Assembly: GCA_001824325.1 (NCBI GenBank)
Contig: MHXC01000043.1
Location: 1-23,174 of the forward strand
DNA: 23,174 nt
From: Parcubacteria group bacterium RIFCSPHIGHO2_01_FULL_47_10b
GTDB lineage: Bacteria; Patescibacteriota; Minisyncoccia; 2-01-FULL-47-10
Reading direction: 5' to 3'
The notes below the pieces were generated by a model that was given only the letters and a program-made list of their open reading frames with translations, ran no database searches and was not told where the DNA came from. How positions within the stretch are numbered: position 1 is the stretch's first letter; the number at the start of each line of letters is the position of its first letter. Positions 13,657 to 21,533 of the stretch are shown in pieces. Made by a program: the position numbers and the translations under genes.

Positions 13657-13990
13657 GGCTCGTGGTATCTGCGTGAAAACGCAGCTTTGGCGTATGCCTC
13701 ATCGGCACTTTTTTGTTTAATTCCTTTTGCAGAAACATTATTTGCGACTGCAACTCCTCTATAACTTCGTCTGTATGAGAAAATGGATACACGCTCACCC
13801 ACATATCAGCCCATTGGTAGTCGTCCGACACGACAACTTTCGTAATCGTCATCATTGCAGCGCTCTCAAGGACGCTCTCTTTCTGAAGAATGGTGACAAG
13901 TGCCTCTTTGACTGCATGTGCTACCCGCTCTTTCCGGTGACTCGGTTGAGCCGTCGGTTCAAAGCTCAGGTAGCTCGGAACGTTCGACAT
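13595..13990 (-). CDS. rbfA: Ribosome-binding factor A
   Basis: A small KH-fold protein that helps mature the 30S subunit. The 131 residues show RKERVAHAVKEALVTIL (19-35), TITKVVVSDDYQWADMWVSV (48-67, the core strands) and the closing VPMRHTPKLRFHAD, which matches the RbfA pattern of R-x-x-P-x-L-x-F near the C-terminus. The ATG at 13990 lies inside the end of infB (32-nt overlap in another frame). The classical infB-rbfA order is kept. Confidence 0.88.
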   Translation of the reverse strand: MSNVPSYLSFEPTAQPSHRKERVAHAVKEALVTILQKESVLESAAMMTITKVVVSDDYQWADMWVSVYPFSHTDEVIEELQSQIMFLQKELNKKVPMRHTPKLRFHADTTSHDKEAASKKIAELIEGDESA

Positions 13991-15560
13991 AGGCCCGTAG
14001 GACGTCGTTTTCTTGGATTATGGGTTCTCCTTGGAATGTAATACCGCACTCAAAGCCCTTCCCGACTTCTTTGACTTCTGCCTTGCCTTGTTGGAGCTCT
14101 TTTATAATACCGGTACCGACTACGACTTGCCCTGTAGCGCCTTCTGCTGCGTCAGCGCCGCTCGCTGGACCTTTTCGCACTACTTCAACCTTCGCGCCTT
14201 TCGATATCTTCCCCTCCTCTACTTTGCCGCCCACAATCATGGACCCGCGCTTTTGCATAAACACTTTCAACACGCGTAGCCGCCCCACGTCTTCTCGGAT
14301 TATCTTTGCAACAAGGCCTTCTCGTACCACCTTGGTTACCGCATCAATCAAATCATAAATAATAGTAAATGTTTTTACAAAAATCAACCGCTGCTTGATC
14401 ATCCCCGCTGCTTGCGGATCAATCACCACGTCAAAACCGAAAATAAGCGCGCCTCTCACCATGGCGAGCTCTACGTCGCTTTTTGTAATATTGCCAATAC
14501 CCAGATGGATGATCTTAAAGTCCTGAATCTTAATTTCGTCGAGGCTTTTTTTGATTGCATCAAGCGAACTTTGACCATCTGCCTTAATGATAACAACGAA
14601 TTTATGGGTTTCTTTTGCAAATGGGTCGCGGGCCGGGCCTACGACTGCTGATTGTTCTGCGCTAACTGCCGCTGCATCTGTTGCTATTGCTGCTGTTACG
14701 GTTGTTGTGGCTGTTTTGTCAGTTGAAAATCGGTCCCCGGGCGATGGAATCTCTTTAATTCCACGAATAAAAACCGGCGTCGAAGGGCCGGCCTGTGTGA
14801 TCGGAGCGCCTGTTGCATCAGTCATAATGCGGATCCTGTTTTCATTGCGTTTGATATAGATAGTATCGCGGATATTGAGCGTCCCCTCTTCGACTAACAG
14901 CGTCGCATAACGTCCTGATTTTGGATCTATGCCTGCGGTTAACACAACACCTTGTGCATGCCCGTCGACACGAACCGTGCGTTCCTGCATTGCATACACA
15001 AGCAAAATCATTTCAAGTAACTGATCAATCCCCGTGCCTTTGAGCGCTGATACTTCTACAAGCGGCACTTCTCCGCCCCATTCCTCGATATATACGTTGA
15101 ATTGTCCGAGATCCTGCTTAATTTTTTGCACATTCGCCCCGGGCTTATCAATCTTGTTGACTGCGATAATATATGGCAACTTTGCAGCTTGCACCAATGC
15201 CAATACCTCTTTGGTCTGCGCCTCTACGCCTTCGTCTGCTGCAACGACCACAATTGCCACGTCGGCAATGCTTGTTCCGTGGGTACGCACGGTGTCGAAA
15301 GCCTTATGCCCAGGTGTATCAATAAACGTAATCAGCTGATTCGCTTTCTGGCCTTTTTTTCCTGTCTTTTGGCTCACCAGCGCCTGATACGCCCCGATGT
15401 GCTGCGTAATATCTCCTGCTTCCTTGGGCGCCTTTGCCTCGCGAATTTTGTGCAACAGCGTGCTTTTCCCATGATCAATATGCCCTAAAATAACCACCAC
15501 CGGAGGTGGGGTAACGAGTGATTGAGTTTTCGATTGATTGATGGCGGGGTTCTTGGGCAT
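13959..15560 (-). CDS. infB: Translation initiation factor IF-2 (short form)
   Basis: The GTPase that brings initiator tRNA to the 30S subunit. GTPase motifs: G1 GHIDHGKS (26-33), G2 GDITQHIGAY, G3 DTPGHKAF, G4 NKID and G5 SALKGTG. Domains II, III and IV follow, ending in KEVGKGFECGITF and a short acidic C-terminus. At 533 residues it lacks the long N-terminal region of E. coli IF-2 (890 residues); only about 17 residues precede the G domain. A low-complexity Ala/Thr/Val insert (TATTTVTAAIATDAAAVSAE) lies between domains II and III. The 3' end overlaps rbfA, and a promoter lies just upstream. Confidence 0.95.
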   Translation of the reverse strand: MPKNPAINQSKTQSLVTPPPVVVILGHIDHGKSTLLHKIREAKAPKEAGDITQHIGAYQALVSQKTGKKGQKANQLITFIDTPGHKAFDTVRTHGTSIADVAIVVVAADEGVEAQTKEVLALVQAAKLPYIIAVNKIDKPGANVQKIKQDLGQFNVYIEEWGGEVPLVEVSALKGTGIDQLLEMILLVYAMQERTVRVDGHAQGVVLTAGIDPKSGRYATLLVEEGTLNIRDTIYIKRNENRIRIMTDATGAPITQAGPSTPVFIRGIKEIPSPGDRFSTDKTATTTVTAAIATDAAAVSAEQSAVVGPARDPFAKETHKFVVIIKADGQSSLDAIKKSLDEIKIQDFKIIHLGIGNITKSDVELAMVRGALIFGFDVVIDPQAAGMIKQRLIFVKTFTIIYDLIDAVTKVVREGLVAKIIREDVGRLRVLKVFMQKRGSMIVGGKVEEGKISKGAKVEVVRKGPASGADAAEGATGQVVVGTGIIKELQQGKAEVKEVGKGFECGITFQGEPIIQENDVLRAYVERSELPEL

Positions 15561-15584
15561 AAATATAATATGAATAACCCCTTA

Positions 15585-15613
15585 ACCATACCAGTGCTTA
15601 AGGCATAAGTAAA
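15585..15613 (-). promoter_or_regulatory. Promoter of infB-rbfA-DHH
   Basis: TTTACT (15608-15613), a 17-bp spacer and TATGGT (15585-15590), with TG one base upstream of the -10 box. The leader is about 18 nt long with an A/T-rich stretch before the ATG. Confidence 0.5.
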
Positions 15614-15640
15614 GGAACGGGCAAGTGGATTTTAGTTCTT

Positions 15641-16330
15641 TTAACTAATAGGTCTTCTGATAATTAAATCTATTTTTGGTCTCGCTGCTTTTACATTTTC
15701 AACTACCTTTTTCGCAACGGGCTCTACTTCCATGTATTCATTCAGATCGGCAGGATGTTTATCTTTGTATATCTCTGTCTGCATGCCTCCTGGGAATACT
15801 CCGTACATTTTAATATTCGAGTCCTTTATTTCTTTACGTATTGATTCAGTTAAACCCCGTATCGCAAACTTCGAAGAAGAATATGCGGAGATTTCGGCCT
15901 TTCCTTCAAGGCCAGCAGTGGAATTGACGTTAATAATTAAGCCATGGCCTTGCTGTTTCATATAGGAAAGCGCAACCTGGCAACCATAGAAATATCCAAA
16001 GAAGTTAATGCTGAATAAACGATGCAATTCGTGAGAGTCAATTTTTTCCATCGGCCCTGGGGCGACCTGGATCCCGGCATTATTAATCCATATATCAATT
16101 ACACCGTATTTCCGAAAAACATACTCGCCGAGTTTCGTTACATCTTCTTTCGATGTTACGTCTGCGAAGAAACAATCAGCGAAAAGTTCGTTTGCAGTCG
16201 TTTTTAGACCCTCTTTGTCATTGCTGCTAATAACGACTTTAGAGCCTTCTTCAATAAAAAATCTAGCAAGCGCTTTGCCAAATCCTTGGCTACCCCCCGT
16301 TATTACAACAATTTTATTATCTAAATGCAT
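15641..16330 (-). CDS. Short-chain dehydrogenase/reductase
   Basis: A 229-residue classical SDR that oxidises or reduces an unknown carbonyl or alcohol with NAD(P). It has the cofactor loop TGGSQGFG (11-18), NNAG (83-86) and the catalytic set S137, Y150 and K154 (YSSSK). SSND after the second strand, without a basic cluster or a clear Asp, leaves the cofactor undecided. The PGGMQTEIY segment fits the substrate-binding lid. Its stop is about 80 nt before infB, and the nucleotidyltransferase gene lies upstream on the same strand. No Shine-Dalgarno is seen. Confidence 0.9.
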   Translation of the reverse strand: MHLDNKIVVITGGSQGFGKALARFFIEEGSKVVISSNDKEGLKTTANELFADCFFADVTSKEDVTKLGEYVFRKYGVIDIWINNAGIQVAPGPMEKIDSHELHRLFSINFFGYFYGCQVALSYMKQQGHGLIINVNSTAGLEGKAEISAYSSSKFAIRGLTESIRKEIKDSNIKMYGVFPGGMQTEIYKDKHPADLNEYMEVEPVAKKVVENVKAARPKIDLIIRRPIS

Positions 16331-16392
16331 GTTTTTATTCGGTGCAACGTTTCAATTTCAGCCATGTTGAGATAATTGAAAATTTATATTCT

Positions 16393-16923
16393 TCATATGC
16401 GTAATCCCTCCGGATATTCAATCTTGAATTTATCACATAGCGCTCGTATATCTTTATAGTCCTTTTCCTTTAGTTCTCGCCTGTCGTTCCGGTGAGTTTT
16501 AATAAGTTGTTCTACGCTCACGCATCTTACTTTGTACCCTTCGATATACCCGACTCCATTGAGTGAATCCACAGAATAGCCGTCCCAGTAATCCTCCTTG
16601 AGTACCATGCCATTATCATCAAGATCAAAGGTGTGAACTTCAATTTCATGCCCATTGCCATCGTTCATTACTAAGTCCCACATCTTATTTTTTTCTCTTT
16701 CGACGTCTCGGTAGCCGTGAGCTATCAAATAACTCCTAAGTTCCAAAAGCTTATTACGCTCGATGGCAATATCTAAGTCTTCGTGAGGGCGAGTTTGTTT
16801 CCCAAGCAAAGCATCAACCGCCCAGCCGCCGTCAATCCAAATTTTAATCCCCATACTTTCTAGCTTGGAGTAGAGATCCAAAAGATACTTGGAATCCATG
16901 TGAATTATTGCTTTTTCTCTCAT
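16393..16923 (-). CDS. Aminoglycoside nucleotidyltransferase-like protein
   Basis: A 176-residue protein of the nucleotidyltransferase fold, close to the ANT(2'')/lincosamide adenylyltransferase type: IWIDGGWAVDALLGKQTRPH (28-47) followed by EDLDIAI (48-54), where the DxD (D49, D51) binds the metal. Later segments EIEVHTFDLDD and YKVRCVSVEQLIKTHR also fit this family. In known enzymes AMP is put on an antibiotic; many chromosomal relatives have no proven substrate, so resistance should not be assumed. The upstream extension of the open frame runs through tRNA-Ser and is an artefact, so I start at 16923. A second ATG eight codons later is possible. Confidence 0.82.
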   Translation of the reverse strand: MREKAIIHMDSKYLLDLYSKLESMGIKIWIDGGWAVDALLGKQTRPHEDLDIAIERNKLLELRSYLIAHGYRDVEREKNKMWDLVMNDGNGHEIEVHTFDLDDNGMVLKEDYWDGYSVDSLNGVGYIEGYKVRCVSVEQLIKTHRNDRRELKEKDYKDIRALCDKFKIEYPEGLRI

Positions 16924-16980
16924 AATTCGAATCTCTTTAACCCTGTGGCCTAAAACTCTTTGTCTGCTGAATAAAATCAC

Positions 16981-17070
16981 TGGCGGAGAGGGAGGGATTC
17001 GAACCCTCGAGAGCGTAATCGCCCTACAGCTTTTCGAGAGCTGCGTTTTCGTCCACTCAACCACCTCTCC
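16981..17070 (-). tRNA. tRNA-Ser (anticodon CGA), CCA encoded
   Basis: Acceptor GGAGAGG/CCTCTCC. The anticodon stem CAGCT/AGCTG holds CTCGAAA, anticodon CGA. A long variable arm (class II) is present. T arm GAGGG-TTCGAAT-CCCTC, discriminator G (16984), then an encoded CCA (16983-16981). It sits 57 nt upstream of the nucleotidyltransferase gene. Confidence 0.95.
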
Positions 17071-17378
17071 GTGGATAATATATCATAATGCGATAAAGGA
17101 CTTTTCTTTAATGTACAAAAAAATTACAAATAAAGCAAGGTTTTCACGTTTTACTTGAACTGCCGCGAAAAAACCAACTACTCCCCCGCCCTAATAATAC
17201 CGGAGAAGTGGAAGATGTGGGTTATGTCTTGATATTTGTCACACTATGCTGACTGACAAAAAAATAATGTAGTCTCGTATAATCACCAATATAACTGTCT
17301 ACTCGAATCGCTAAATGCCTCAAAATAAAAGGCGTATTCGAGAGAAAAGAATCGCAAAAATATACGTCCCTCTCGAAT
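17071..17378. other. Gene-free spacer with inverted repeats
   Basis: Just over 300 bp without a convincing gene. Besides the hairpin after the phosphatase gene (listed separately), it holds TTTGTCA/TGACAAA (17235-17241 and 17254-17260), a small GCCT/AGGC hairpin (17317-17333) and an A/T-rich stretch before tRNA-Ser that probably holds its promoter, though no clear -35/-10 pair stands out. Confidence 0.4.
17336..17378 (-). terminator. Hairpin directly after the histidine phosphatase gene
   Basis: ATTCGAGAG (17336-17344) and CTCTCGAAT (17370-17378) form a perfect 9-bp stem with a 25-nt loop. It begins right after the stop codon at 17379 and is followed on the minus strand by a moderately T-rich stretch (CCTTTTATTTTG). 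The long loop makes it an unusual terminator. Confidence 0.4.
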
Positions 17379-17924
17379 TCATAAAATATCATAGATCCAC
17401 CCCGGCCTCCATGATCCAGTCTTCCGCCAGTCCTCATTGATCGCCTGTTCCCATGTTTTGCCCTTGAGTAATACTTCAAGGGCTAGTTGCGGAGCTTGAT
17501 GTGCAACAATGGCTAGATGCTTCCCTTTGTATTGCTGTTTAAGGAGATCAAGAAACTCAGCAATTCGCCGTTCCACGTCTATATAGCTTTCACCATTAGG
17601 AAAAGGCGCATTAATCCGCTGAAGCATGCCCCCTTTTACAATATCGGATGGTTTCCCTGTTAAATCGCCATAATTGCACTCGCGTAGGCGTGCATCCTGA
17701 ATAATCTTATATGTATCTCCAAATCCAAGCTCTGCGGAATCAACTGCCCGCCTTAGATCAGAACAAAACACGACATCAAACTCTGTATCAGCAACGAGTG
17801 TACCTAATTCAATCGCCTGTTTTCGCCCCAACTCCGACAACTCCCCTGGCGCCCAGCCAGTGGTGAGTTCTTGTTCGTTGTCTGTAGTTGTTCCGTGGAC
17901 GAAATAGGTGATTTTGACTGGCAT
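17379..17924 (-). CDS. Histidine phosphatase family protein with altered RHG motif
   Basis: A 181-residue member of the phosphoglycerate mutase/acid phosphatase superfamily. Shared elements: catalytic H10 in YFVHGTTTDN (7-16), GELSELGRKQA (27-37), CSDLRRAVDSA (54-64), RECNYGDLTG (81-90) with the acid Glu, and VAHQ (140-143) with the second His. In the usual RHG the Arg that holds the phosphate is replaced by Val9, and the following Glu by Thr12. Activity may be changed or lost. It starts 3 nt after the stop of the GDPD-like gene, so it is the last gene of a vapB-vapC-GDPD-phosphatase operon. The substrate is unknown. Confidence 0.82.
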   Translation of the reverse strand: MPVKITYFVHGTTTDNEQELTTGWAPGELSELGRKQAIELGTLVADTEFDVVFCSDLRRAVDSAELGFGDTYKIIQDARLRECNYGDLTGKPSDIVKGGMLQRINAPFPNGESYIDVERRIAEFLDLLKQQYKGKHLAIVAHQAPQLALEVLLKGKTWEQAINEDWRKTGSWRPGWIYDIL

Positions 17925-17927
17925 ACG

Positions 17928-18731
17928 CTACAAATTTTGGAATAATTCTTCTGGATTATCGATAGTAAACCTATCAATACCGGATGCAATGAGTGTCTTT
18001 CCGATGCCAACATTTGAACCGACGCCCCAAGCGCCAACCTTTATTCCTTCTGACTGAATGCGTGTAACTATCTTTTTTTCTCTCACACGCGGCCCACACA
18101 AAATGATCGTGTCTATTTTGTGTTGCTTTGCTCGTAAAATTATTGTTCGGATCTCTTCTTCGTTATACATTTCGAAGGCTTCCGGATGCGCACTGACAAG
18201 CTTTGTGAGATCCTCGCCTCCCTCGCTCGCACTTGTATTATCTGGTTTCACAATCCATCCTATAGGAACTTTCCTATTCGCCTCGTGGACCTTATCCAGA
18301 GTATTTAAATCAAATGAAGTAACAAGGATGTTCGCGGTACTGCGCAAATTCCCTACTAGAGTCGCTACGGTGCGCTGACTACCACCCTTAATGTGTATTT
18401 GCTGACTTATACCAGCTCCCTGAAATAGCTCGAAAACTGTATTGAATTTTGCAACCCTGCTAAGCCCCATAACTGTATTGCCGGTATCTAAGGCTGCGAC
18501 ATCCTTCCATTGCAAATTATTAATATTGAGGTTGTTCTCCTTTATTAGTTGCGGCTCTACAACAACCATGAAACCTTCATCATTCTCCTTACAATAGACA
18601 ACATCATATTCGACAGCTTTCGCACCAAATGAGACAGCCCACTTAAAAGTAACCAAACAGTTAGGCGCGTAGTCTAGTGACTTTCCTCCACCGCGATGAA
18701 AAACGATTAAAGTTTGGTTGTGCATTGTCAT
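17928..18731 (-). CDS. Glycerophosphodiester phosphodiesterase-like protein
   Basis: A 267-residue TIM-barrel protein of the GDPD family, whose members split glycerophosphodiesters into glycerol-3-phosphate and an alcohol. The start VFHRGGG (10-16), YAPNCLVTFKWAVSFGAKAV (21-40), EYDV with the metal ligands E41 and D43, and the end GVGSNVG...GIDRFTIDNPEEL fit the family. The second His of the usual HD motif is replaced: VVVEPQ has Glu59 at that place. It may be inactive or use a modified mechanism. The start overlaps the vapC stop by 4 nt (ATGA). There is no signal peptide, so it acts in the cytoplasm. Confidence 0.78.
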   Translation of the reverse strand: MTMHNQTLIVFHRGGGKSLDYAPNCLVTFKWAVSFGAKAVEYDVVYCKENDEGFMVVVEPQLIKENNLNINNLQWKDVAALDTGNTVMGLSRVAKFNTVFELFQGAGISQQIHIKGGSQRTVATLVGNLRSTANILVTSFDLNTLDKVHEANRKVPIGWIVKPDNTSASEGGEDLTKLVSAHPEAFEMYNEEEIRTIILRAKQHKIDTIILCGPRVREKKIVTRIQSEGIKVGAWGVGSNVGIGKTLIASGIDRFTIDNPEELFQNL

Positions 18732-19108
18732 TTTGCCTTAATAATACGAACGTCATACTCCATTATGTGAGTATCAGCCGTAATCAATATCAAATTTTCC
18801 GCCTGTGCTTGTGCAACTAAAAGCCGGTCAAAGGGGTCTTGGTGGTACAACGGAAGCTCAGTTAATCCAAGCGTATGCTCGATTGTAATTGGCAGTTCAA
18901 GGAATCCTTGAGATTTAATAAAGGAAAAGAGTCGATTTGGCACTCGTATTTTCCCCAGTGACCGCTTAATTAGTATCTCCCATGTTGATACACTGCTCAC
19001 ATAAACGCCCTGGGATCGCTGTTGAATTGCTGATTGGGCTTTCTGTAAAAGTGACCCGGGTTTCTGAAACCACCATAACAATACGTGGGTATCAAGTAAG
19101 TATGCCAT
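18728..19108 (-). CDS. vapC: PIN-domain toxin (VapC-like)
   Basis: A 126-residue PIN-domain ribonuclease, the toxin of a type II toxin-antitoxin pair; relatives cut tRNA or rRNA. The acidic metal-binding residues are all present: D6 (LLDTHVLLWW), E44 (STWEIL), D91 and D94 (DPFDRLLVAQA) and D112 (ITADTHI). The start is an ATG 27 nt after the antitoxin gene. It overlaps the next gene (GDPD) by 4 nt, so that gene is translated with it, which is unusual for a toxin-antitoxin pair. Confidence 0.9.
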   Translation of the reverse strand: MAYLLDTHVLLWWFQKPGSLLQKAQSAIQQRSQGVYVSSVSTWEILIKRSLGKIRVPNRLFSFIKSQGFLELPITIEHTLGLTELPLYHQDPFDRLLVAQAQAENLILITADTHIMEYDVRIIKAK

Positions 19109-19135
19109 ACAAAAATAAAGGTTACCGATGACGTT

Positions 19136-19390
19136 TTACCGTTTAATTTTCGGCTTGTCATGGAGGATAAAATGCTTTGAGAAAGAATCCGGTAACTCAT
19201 CAAAGTCGTCAGAGATAAATATTTTACCCTTAAGCTGGCCGCCTGTTCTTATAGATGCTATTTGCTGAATTGGAACTAGTTTCGCTATCGGTTTCCCCGC
19301 TTTTCCAATGATGAATTCAGCACCATGAGAAACATCATCAAGGATTTTTGATAAGTATGTTTTTGCGTAGTGAGTATTAATGACGCGCAT
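19136..19390 (-). CDS. Phd/YefM-type antitoxin
   Basis: An 84-residue antitoxin. The N-terminal part MRVINTHYAKTYLSKILDDV (1-20) and FIIGKAGKPIAKLVPI (27-42) match the Phd/YefM DNA-binding fold; the C-terminal part would wrap the toxin. I start at the ATG at 19390, because the longer frame adds 17 unlikely codons over the promoter. The predicted transcription start is 16 nt upstream. It normally represses its own operon together with the toxin, and a fitting palindrome overlaps the -10 box. Confidence 0.87.
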   Translation of the reverse strand: MRVINTHYAKTYLSKILDDVSHGAEFIIGKAGKPIAKLVPIQQIASIRTGGQLKGKIFISDDFDELPDSFSKHFILHDKPKIKR

Positions 19391-19408
19391 AGTAAAGAAA
19401 ATAATTAA

Positions 19409-19420
19409 ACTAATGTTAGT
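19409..19420. promoter_or_regulatory. Operator-like palindrome of the toxin-antitoxin operon
   Basis: ACTAA-TG-TTAGT, arms of 5 bp, covering the -10 box (19413-19418). The position is typical for autorepression by an antitoxin dimer. Confidence 0.5.
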
Positions 19421-19441
19421 CCATGTGTATCGCCTTGTCAA
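19413..19441 (-). promoter_or_regulatory. Promoter of the antitoxin-toxin-GDPD-phosphatase operon
   Basis: A consensus TTGACA (19436-19441), a 17-bp spacer and TAACAT (19413-19418). The -35 box overlaps the stop codon of the TSUP gene. The same TTGACA/TAACAT pair drives the AAA ATPase gene. Confidence 0.7.
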
Positions 19442-20199
19442 GGCATCATCGCCATTATAAGAGTCCGCAGGCTCAATAGCATGATCAGCACTCCCACCAT
19501 TATGCCCACAGTTCGGTGCGGCAATTTCTTCGTGATCCGCGCAGCAATTGGAGCCGCTATCAATCCCCCGATGATCATGGGGACCACAATCGCAAGATCA
19601 ATCTTCGGCAAAGCAAGGAAGAATGTAATGGAAATCGCCAGTGTTACAAAAAATTCAGCGAAATTAACCGATCCAATGACTTGTTTGGGGTGCGCGTTGT
19701 TCATTATTAACGTCGGGGTCGTAATCGGCCCCCACCCTCCCCCGCCCAATGCATCAACAAATGCAGCGACAAACCCCAGCGGTGCGAGGTGCCGTATCCG
19801 CGGACGTTCATACTCGTGCTCCAACATCTCTTTCTTTTCAATAAACTTTACGACGATCAAAGTGCCCAAGACCAGCAAAATGCCCGAAATGATTGGCCTA
19901 ATCGAGCTCGCATCTTGAAATTTCACCGCTCCGTATGCCCCGAGTACACCACCAATGACTCCAGGGATGGCTAGAAAGGCAAAAATTTTCTTGTCGAAAT
20001 TGCCGAGTTTAAAATGAGACAGGCCGGAAAACAGCGTGGTAAAAACTTCGGCCATGTGAACTGACGCGCTCGCGACCGCAGTCCCGATACCAATCGAGAG
20101 TAGTAGCGTGGTTAAGCTCACCCCATACCCCATGCCGATACCGCCGTCGATTAGCTCGGCAATCAGGGCGAATAAAAAAATGATAAGTAGTTTTTCCAT
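19438..20199 (-). CDS. TSUP (TauE/SafE) family membrane transporter
   Basis: A 253-residue integral membrane protein with about 7-8 hydrophobic segments. The two family half-motifs are visible: AELIDGGIGMGYGVSLTTLL near the N-terminus (14-33) and GFVAAFVDALGGGGWGPITT (about 141-160) in the second half, the internal repeat of the TSUP family. Members move sulfite, sulfonates or other organic anions; the cargo is not evident. It starts 12 nt after the stop of the AAA ATPase gene and is probably transcribed with it. There is no Shine-Dalgarno. Confidence 0.9.
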   Translation of the reverse strand: MEKLLIIFLFALIAELIDGGIGMGYGVSLTTLLLSIGIGTAVASASVHMAEVFTTLFSGLSHFKLGNFDKKIFAFLAIPGVIGGVLGAYGAVKFQDASSIRPIISGILLVLGTLIVVKFIEKKEMLEHEYERPRIRHLAPLGFVAAFVDALGGGGWGPITTPTLIMNNAHPKQVIGSVNFAEFFVTLAISITFFLALPKIDLAIVVPMIIGGLIAAPIAARITKKLPHRTVGIMVGVLIMLLSLRTLIMAMMP

Positions 20200-20211
20200 G
20201 GATGAATACTA

Positions 20212-21465
20212 CTACAAATAGCTTAGTGGCGTAAACCTCACCGTTGTTTCCCCGATCTTTTGTTTGTCTTGGATGTCCCTGGTAAGTACAAACGCGCTGT
20301 CGGGGTTGAATTTATTAATAAAACTATATAGACTTTTGCCAATCTTTGGACGACCGCTATATTTTACTTCAAGTGGATAGAGACGTCCCTCCTTTTCAAT
20401 AACAAAGTCGACTTCTGCTTTGCTTTTTGTGCGCCAAAATCGAATCTCCCTTCCTGGATGGAGCGAGGAAAGCGCATTATACGCATGATTTTCCATAATC
20501 GCGCCGAAATCGTTCCGTGTCTGCAGTGGACGAAAATCAGATAGTAAGAAGTTACGCAACCCAAGATCGAGAAAGAAGGTCTTGGGGTTCTTGACAACTT
20601 CAGTGCGCTTGTTCTTGAAAAATGGTCGAACAATGCGTAGAATGAACGTTTTCTCCAGTATGCTAATGTGCCGCTTCACTTCCTGATATGAGAGCGATGA
20701 ACTGGCGCTCAATTCTTGGTAGCTGACTAAATTACCAATCTGTGCAGCAAGTAAACGCGTAGTAGTAAGTAACCCCCGTTCAGATGCCAGATGTAGAAGT
20801 CCTTTTATTTCCTTCAACAGATACGTGTTAATGATGCCTTCAAGTAGCTTCTGTTTTTCTGCCATTGTTCTCGCCAAAACAACTGCGGGATACCCCCCAT
20901 ATATGCAGTATATTTCGAGTGCGTGTGTCAGACGTTCATGCAGCACATCGCCAAAACCCTGTTCGATCTTGAAGCTCGACAATTTTGTGTGGCTAATTTT
21001 TTTTGTGAGTGCCTGGAATAGTTCCGGTTCAACATATGAAAGATATTCGCGAAATGAAAACGGCCCAAGATTGAATGTGAGTAGTCGTCCGACCATGTAG
21101 CGTCCCGTCTGAAATGTAAGCTCAAGTGAAGATGATCCGGAAATGATGAACTTGATATTTGTCGTATCATAGAGATATTTCAGATTTTGCCCACCTTCTT
21201 TCGCGTATTGAAACTCATCAATGATGACACAGTCGTACGGCTCGATAAGTTGTTTGAAGTCATGAATATCTTTTTCAAAGAGTTCCACATCAGTGCGATT
21301 TTCGAACGTAAAAAAACGAACCCGCTTGCGCTTGCTCTCAAAATACTTGACGAGATGAGTCAGAAATGTTGTTTTCCCCGCTTGCCGTGGTCCTACGATG
21401 GCAAGCGCCTCTCGGCGTTTGAGGAATGGCTGTATTTCTTTTTCTAATTCGCGGTGGATGTACAT
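20212..21465 (-). CDS. AAA ATPase with DUF4143 domain
   Basis: A 417-residue member of the AAA_14/DUF4143 ATPases, very common in archaea and reduced-genome bacteria and of unknown role. Walker A GPRQAGKT (25-32), Walker B CVIIDEFQYA (about 79-88), sensor ISGSSSLEL, then a winged-helix-like middle part (SYQELSASSSLSYQEVKRHI) and the C-terminal DUF4143 region with AEVDFVIEKEGRLYPLEVK, a pattern like PD-(D/E)xK nucleases. The frame opens with a TTG at 21486, but the ATG at 21465 matches the usual family start. Promoter and paired repeats upstream suggest self-regulation. Confidence 0.88.
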   Translation of the reverse strand: MYIHRELEKEIQPFLKRREALAIVGPRQAGKTTFLTHLVKYFESKRKRVRFFTFENRTDVELFEKDIHDFKQLIEPYDCVIIDEFQYAKEGGQNLKYLYDTTNIKFIISGSSSLELTFQTGRYMVGRLLTFNLGPFSFREYLSYVEPELFQALTKKISHTKLSSFKIEQGFGDVLHERLTHALEIYCIYGGYPAVVLARTMAEKQKLLEGIINTYLLKEIKGLLHLASERGLLTTTRLLAAQIGNLVSYQELSASSSLSYQEVKRHISILEKTFILRIVRPFFKNKRTEVVKNPKTFFLDLGLRNFLLSDFRPLQTRNDFGAIMENHAYNALSSLHPGREIRFWRTKSKAEVDFVIEKEGRLYPLEVKYSGRPKIGKSLYSFINKFNPDSAFVLTRDIQDKQKIGETTVRFTPLSYL

Positions 21466-21489
21466 GGAATTGATATGCGAGTCCAAATT

Positions 21490-21533
21490 TTAGCAGGGTT
21501 ATTCTTCATACATTTTTAATGTTAGCAGGGTTA
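21490..21533. repeat. Two exact 12-bp repeats at the AAA ATPase promoter
   Basis: TTAGCAGGGTTA occurs at 21490-21501 and 21522-21533, 32 bp apart. The first-transcribed copy lies between the -35 and -10 boxes and touches the latter; the second lies about 11-22 nt after the predicted start. This is the layout of a repressor acting on two sites on the same face of the helix. Confidence 0.6.

Noticed and set aside
16924..17064. N-terminal extension of the nucleotidyltransferase
   Set aside because: It reads through tRNA-Ser(CGA); family similarity begins after the ATG at 16923.
17222..17479. Small minus-strand frame of 85 residues
   Set aside because: It overlaps the phosphatase gene in another frame and otherwise covers inverted repeats; there is no start signal.
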